Below are positions 18,249 through 20,834 of a stretch of DNA of 20,834 nucleotides, in pieces. The notes below the pieces were generated by a model that saw nothing but the letters and a program-made list of their open reading frames with translations, did no database searches and had not been told where the DNA came from. Position 1 is the first letter of the stretch; every line of letters begins with the position of its first letter. The stretch spans positions 1 through 20,834 of the forward strand of contig CAJTYU010000035.1 of the NCBI GenBank assembly GCA_910584095.1, in the 5' to 3' direction. Origin of the DNA: an uncultured Dorea sp. (lineage in GTDB: Bacteria > Bacillota > Clostridia > Lachnospirales > Lachnospiraceae). Position numbers and translations under genes: made by a program.

Positions 18249-18910
18249 GGCTGTACCTCGTATTTGTAGCCGATGCCTTTGACCGTCACGATACAGTCAA
18301 GCCGCAGTTTCTTCCGCAGATTTTTGATGTAGGTATCCACGGTTCGGTCGATGATCGGATAGTCAGCGCCCCATAGTTCGTCCAAAATCTGCGAACGGGT
18401 CAGCACCAGCCCTTTATGTTCCACCAGCAACCGGAGCAAGTCAATTTCCTTAGGGCTCATGTCGATTTTCCCGGCGTTGTCGCTGGCGGTGTAGCCGGAG
18501 AAATCAACAGTCACATCGCCAAAGGTTACGGTTTTGGGTAGCGGGGTTTGACCGCTCCGCCGCAGGAGGGCGGTGATCCGCCTCCCCAGCAATACCATAG
18601 AAAAGGGCTTTGTCATGTAATCGTCGGCCTGCTCGTCAAAGCTCCTGACTTGGGTGTACTCGTCCTCAATGGCCGTAAGCATCAAAACGGGCGTTGTGTT
18701 CGTCCGTCGTATCTCATGCAGAATGGACAGACCGCTGATATGGGGCAGCATAATATCCAACACAACAAGGTCGATGCCGTTCTCACGGAAAAGCTGTAAC
18801 GCCTCCACACCGTCATAAGCTGGGATGACTGTGTGGCCCGCAGGCTTTAGATATTCACAAATCGCATCGTTGGTCTTACGGTCGTCCTCAACAATTAGTA
18901 GTGTTGCCAT
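18245..18910 (-). CDS. OmpR/PhoB-family response regulator
   Basis: The protein has 221 residues from ATG 18910, which has GGAGGAGG 7 bases upstream; the ten extra upstream codons overlap the promoter. The receiver domain has acidic EDD (8-10), phospho-acceptor Asp52 (VVLDIMLP), Thr79 and Lys101 (MTKPFS). The C-terminal winged-helix DNA-binding domain includes MSPKEIDLLRLLVEHKG, LDELWG and TVDTYIKNLRKKL, ending KGIGYKYEV. It is partner of the overlapping kinase gene. A 36-base block in its own promoter and in the transporter promoter implies autoregulation and control of the transporter. Confidence 0.93.
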   Translation of the reverse strand: MATLLIVEDDRKTNDAICEYLKPAGHTVIPAYDGVEALQLFRENGIDLVVLDIMLPHISGLSILHEIRRTNTTPVLMLTAIEDEYTQVRSFDEQADDYMTKPFSMVLLGRRITALLRRSGQTPLPKTVTFGDVTVDFSGYTASDNAGKIDMSPKEIDLLRLLVEHKGLVLTRSQILDELWGADYPIIDRTVDTYIKNLRKKLRLDCIVTVKGIGYKYEVQP

Positions 18911-18927
18911 TGTAGCACCTCCTCCAA

Positions 18928-18963
18928 CATAGTATAACATGGCAATGTGGAGAGAGTATGAAA
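18928..18963 (-). promoter_or_regulatory. response regulator promoter with shared operator
   Basis: On the minus strand the block begins TTTCATACTCTCTCCACATT and ends GCCATGTTATACTATG, with -10 TATACT at 18936-18931. It is followed by the GGAGGAGG ribosome site. It is the second copy of the block at 17057-17092. Confidence 0.7.
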
Positions 18964-19045
18964 TTCTATGTTCTTATCTGAAATTTTTTGAACTGTTCTA
19001 CATACAGTATACTTTTCGGTAGCCGCTTCCAATATGCCATGGAAC

Positions 19046-19082
19046 AAAAAGCAATCGGCATTATTGTGTCTGATTGCTTTTT
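19046..19082. terminator. bidirectional terminator between WYL-C gene and response regulator
   Basis: AAAAAGCAATC and GATTGCTTTTT form an 11-base-pair stem with a 15-base loop and T runs on both strands. It probably ends the XRE/WYL-C transcript on the minus strand. Confidence 0.8.
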
Positions 19083-19096
19083 GGCTGTTTGAGGTG

Positions 19097-19345
19097 TTAA
19101 TTATTATATATCGCAGCTATATTGTATAATTTTTGCTTCATCTTTGCGCGGATATGCAGAGGCTCAAGACACTCGCACTTATCTCCAAAACTAAGGAGAA
19201 TATCATAGTAATATTCGTTTTCAATGAACGGAAAATTTACAATGTAATGCTCGTCACCATCTGGAAAAAAGTGGTCATAGGTACAAAATTCAAGGACCCT
19301 ATCCAGCACAGATTTGTGGATGCGTATTTTAATTTCTGTCTGCAT
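19097..19345 (-). CDS. stand-alone WYL C-terminal extension (WCX)-like protein
   Basis: The protein has 82 residues (start MQTEIKIRIHKSVLDRV). The layout, a beta strand with EIKIRI, then VNFPFIENEYYYDILLSFGD, CECLEPLHIRAKMKQKL and a terminal helix, matches the C-terminal extension that follows WYL domains in transcriptional regulators. Here both the HTH and the WYL core are missing. It lies 23 bases downstream of a separate XRE gene, so the two may work as a split regulator (inference). The ribosome site is weak (GGAG about 10 bases upstream), and the 19 codons upstream in frame overlap the XRE gene. It could also be the remnant of a longer WYL protein. Confidence 0.6.
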   Translation of the reverse strand: MQTEIKIRIHKSVLDRVLEFCTYDHFFPDGDEHYIVNFPFIENEYYYDILLSFGDKCECLEPLHIRAKMKQKLYNIAAIYNN

Positions 19346-19368
19346 TGTTTTCCATGCTCCACACGGAT

Positions 19369-19650
19369 TCAAAGATTTGCGCCTTTGTGAATCTTCTGGC
19401 ACTGCCCATCTTCCTTTGTCTGGCTGCTTACGCCAAGAAGCTCATTCGCATCCACGCCAAGTATCTGCACCATCTTGATAAAAATTTCAATAGACATTGC
19501 AGACTGTCCGCCCTCAATGCGGCTGACTGTGTTGACGCTGATCCCTGCCTGTTCCGCAACCTTCTCCTGTGACAGTCTGATCTCCTGCCTCCTGTCACGG
19601 ATTCGGTTGCCCAATTTGATTAAGTCCTGCGACTCTGCACGGTTGCCCAA
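19369..19650 (-). CDS. XRE-family helix-turn-helix regulator
   Basis: The protein has 93 residues and a TTG start: GGAGG is 6 bases upstream and no ATG is better placed. The HTH_3 domain fills about 11-68 (IRDRRQEIRLSQEKVAEQAG, then ISVNTVSRIEGGQSAMSIE). The tail is short and polar. It resembles the small repressors of integrative elements. The palindrome at 19687-19713, some 40 bases upstream of its start, is a good candidate for its own operator. Confidence 0.88.
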   Translation of the reverse strand: MGNRAESQDLIKLGNRIRDRRQEIRLSQEKVAEQAGISVNTVSRIEGGQSAMSIEIFIKMVQILGVDANELLGVSSQTKEDGQCQKIHKGANL

Positions 19651-19686
19651 TATGCACCTCCTTCCCGGTCTAAAATCCTTACACAG

Positions 19687-19719
19687 AACTTTGCGACACT
19701 GTGTCGCAAAGTTTATAAT
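19687..19719 (+). promoter_or_regulatory. perfect palindromic operator inside a plus-strand promoter
   Basis: AACTTTGCGACAC-T-GTGTCGCAAAGTT (19687-19713) is a perfect 13-base palindrome. On the plus strand the same DNA supplies -35 TTGCGA (19691-19696), then exactly 17 bases, then -10 TATAAT (19714-19719), so a bound repressor would cover the promoter. On the minus strand the palindrome also gives TTGCGA, but only weak -10 sequences follow toward the XRE gene. No plus-strand gene lies downstream. Confidence 0.65.
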
Positions 19720-19756
19720 CTGCCCTGTATCCGATATGCTGCAGGTTTCCCCTGGT

Positions 19757-19781
19757 ACTTTGCGGCATCATGTCGTAAAGT
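19757..19781. promoter_or_regulatory. second, degenerate copy of the palindromic operator
   Basis: ACTTTGCGGCA, TCA, TGTCGTAAAGT: 11-base arms and a 3-base centre, the same layout as 19688-19712, with two arm mismatches. It lies 69 bases away from the first copy. Confidence 0.5.
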
Positions 19782-19791
19782 CAGGCAACAA

Positions 19792-19819
19792 AAAAACAGC
19801 CATATACCAAGCTGTTTTT
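19792..19819. terminator. terminator of the DUF6050-like gene, active on both strands
   Basis: AAAAACAGC and GCTGTTTTT enclose a 10-base loop. The minus strand has seven T's after the stem, fitting the end of the gene that stops at 19881. The plus strand has five T's and would end a transcript from 19714-19719 after about 95 bases. Confidence 0.75.
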
Positions 19820-19880
19820 ACGGATTTTTATTCTTTTTACACCTATACTGCCTGTTCCTGCTGGTTCCCCAATATTCGTA

Positions 19881-20237
19881 TCATATTTTGCAAAGCTTTC
19901 CTGCCAGTTTTCTTCCTGTCCAGCCAGCCACTGCTGCAACTGCTTTCACCAAATATACCGCTGCCACTATCAATCTCCAGGCAAGCACGATCCCTCCGAT
20001 CACGCCGCCCACAAGCACATTGATAAACAGAATCCCCACTGTCCCGCCAATGTCATACCCCTTTGGAATGATCCAGAAAAACATCCGGCAGATGCCAAAT
20101 GGGACGCCCATAAAGAGCCACAGTTTCAGATAATCACATTCCCCATTCTCCATGCACAGCGGACGGAACAGTGCCGCCAAAAACAATGCGGATACAACCG
20201 GGACTATAACACGCTTTACAAATTCACTTACTTTCAT
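19881..20237 (-). CDS. small membrane protein, DUF6050-like
   Basis: The protein has 118 residues from ATG 20237, which has GGAGG 5 bases upstream. The 19 upstream in-frame codons cover the promoter at 20266-20294 and are rejected. Hydrophobic segments lie at about 8-25, 38-58 and 65-90. The stretch WLFMGVPFGICRMFFWIIPK and GYDIGGTVGILFINVLVGG resemble DUF6050 proteins found in Lachnospiraceae mobile elements; this is from memory of the family and is not certain. The function is unknown. It lies between a replication-type gene and the XRE regulator. Confidence 0.65.
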   Translation of the reverse strand: MKVSEFVKRVIVPVVSALFLAALFRPLCMENGECDYLKLWLFMGVPFGICRMFFWIIPKGYDIGGTVGILFINVLVGGVIGGIVLAWRLIVAAVYLVKAVAAVAGWTGRKLAGKLCKI

Positions 20238-20265
20238 ACCTTCCTCCAATCTTGTACATGGTTCC

Positions 20266-20294
20266 AATATACCACGCCTGATACACCAAAACAA
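20266..20294 (-). promoter_or_regulatory. promoter of the DUF6050-like gene
   Basis: On the minus strand, -35 TTGTTT (20294-20289) and -10 TATATT (20271-20266) are separated by 17 bases, about 30 bases upstream of the ATG at 20237. Confidence 0.5.
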
Positions 20295-20323
20295 TTTTAC
20301 ACAGGAAATTTACAGTAATTTTA

Positions 20324-20833
20324 TCATCCGCTCCCATACAAGTCATGGTTCACCTCTGCCGTATAATAATTGCTTATTGTCATCGGGGCATTATACAGCG
20401 TTGTCAGCAGATATGCCTTGATATTGCCAACCTTCGTTGTGTTTGACTGCAGGCAGGTAAGGATATACTCTATATGTTCATGGTTCAGCTTCATAAAGCG
20501 GTTCTTGACAATCGCCACCGGCTTCTCCACCCCTGCAATCCTTACTGTACTATTGTCCGGCAGTAACATCACTTCCACCATCAGCTCCACCAGTTCGTCC
20601 ACATCCTCCCTCCGGCAGAAACGGCCATCCTGAAAACACTCGTAAGAAATGTGTTCCCGGATAAGGTCACGGTATGCATCCATCTCCTCCATCACATCCG
20701 GTGCTGCGTTGGGGATGGATGGAGAGGATGGGATAAGATTTGGATAGATAGCAGACACACCAGATTCAGTATCGTTAAAATCAGTCTTGCTATACTCTGT
20801 TTCACTAAATTCAGTTTCACTTAAATCAGTCTT
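20324..20833 (-). CDS. C-terminal part of a DUF6017-type replication initiator-like protein (5' end off the window)
   Basis: The frame is open from the right edge to the stop at 20324, about 169 residues. The first 25 are a linker of five-residue units of the form [KED]-T-[DE]-[LFY]-[SN]. Then comes a folded domain (DAYRDLIREHISYECF, RREDVDELVELMVEVML, then KLNHEHIEYILTCLQSNTTK and IKAYLLTTLYNAP). This matches DUF6017 domains at the end of RepA_N/replication initiator-like proteins in integrative elements of gut Firmicutes. A GTG at 20758 is not the start, because coding sequence continues upstream. Its presence is the main evidence that the right part of the window is an integrated element. 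Confidence 0.75.
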   Translation of the reverse strand, partial: KTDLSETEFSETEYSKTDFNDTESGVSAIYPNLIPSSPSIPNAAPDVMEEMDAYRDLIREHISYECFQDGRFCRREDVDELVELMVEVMLLPDNSTVRIAGVEKPVAIVKNRFMKLNHEHIEYILTCLQSNTTKVGNIKAYLLTTLYNAPMTISNYYTAEVNHDLYGSG

Positions 20834-20834
20834 G

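Noticed and set aside
18990..19015. TTGAAC and TATACT as a plus-strand promoter upstream of the terminator
   Set aside because: The spacing is only 14 bases and a terminator follows within about 70 bases, with no gene.
20238..20294. 19 extra N-terminal codons of the DUF6050-like protein
   Set aside because: They overlap the predicted promoter, and ATG 20237 has a strong ribosome site.

Overview
The window looks like chromosome from a gut-type Firmicute, most likely a Lachnospiraceae relative (Blautia/Ruminococcus-like). The grounds are an ammonium channel fused to a PII domain, a type III glutamine synthetase, a PurF with a short propeptide and four Fe-S cysteines, a DUF1622 protein, an Rpn-type nuclease with EG repeats, and a right edge with DUF6017- and DUF6050-type genes typical of mobile elements in that family. 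The taxon is inferred from family content, not from a marker gene.

Layout. (1) About 240-2620: two different IS630-family insertion sequences lie end to end in the same orientation, separated only by a TATATATA octamer. The first has its transposase in two frames joined by an A7-C slippery site and a hairpin. (2) 2853-4009, + strand: a decayed SIMPL-domain gene and a small DUF1622 membrane protein, closed by a strong bidirectional terminator. (3) 9614 down to 4074, - strand: a nitrogen/glutamine module, glnN (GS III) - purF - terminator - amt-PII. glnN has a consensus promoter, then a leader terminator whose wobble pairs show that the - strand RNA folds. The same leader can form an alternative hexaloop hairpin, which suggests antitermination control. 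(4) 9668-10264, - strand: an Rpn nuclease pseudogene with internal deletions. (5) 10441-14347, + strand: a two-gene unit of unknown function encoding a large membrane-anchored, propeller-like protein and a secreted LysM protein; the genes overlap by 16 bases. (6) 14348-14720: no confident gene, possible mobile-element debris. (7) 18963 down to about 14721, - strand: a response regulator and histidine kinase operon next to a separately promoted FtsX-like permease and ABC ATPase operon. Both promoters carry the same 36-base block with 28 identical positions, so the regulator probably controls both. (8) 19097-20834, - strand: XRE repressor, stand-alone WYL C-terminal-like domain, DUF6050-like membrane protein and the 3' part of a DUF6017-type replication protein. 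This is probably the interior of an integrative element that also brought in the transporter and two-component cargo.

How the genes work together. The channel imports ammonium and is probably gated or sensed by its own PII domain. GlnN fixes the ammonium into glutamine. PurF, whose start lies 11 bases after the glnN stop, spends glutamine on the first step of purine synthesis. On the right, the two-component system probably senses a membrane or cell-envelope signal and induces the transporter.

No clearly new defence or mobile system was found. The best leads are the glnN leader attenuator, the shared 36-base operator, the XRE-adjacent palindromic operator sitting inside a perfect + strand promoter, the stand-alone WYL-C protein, and the uncharacterised propeller/LysM pair.
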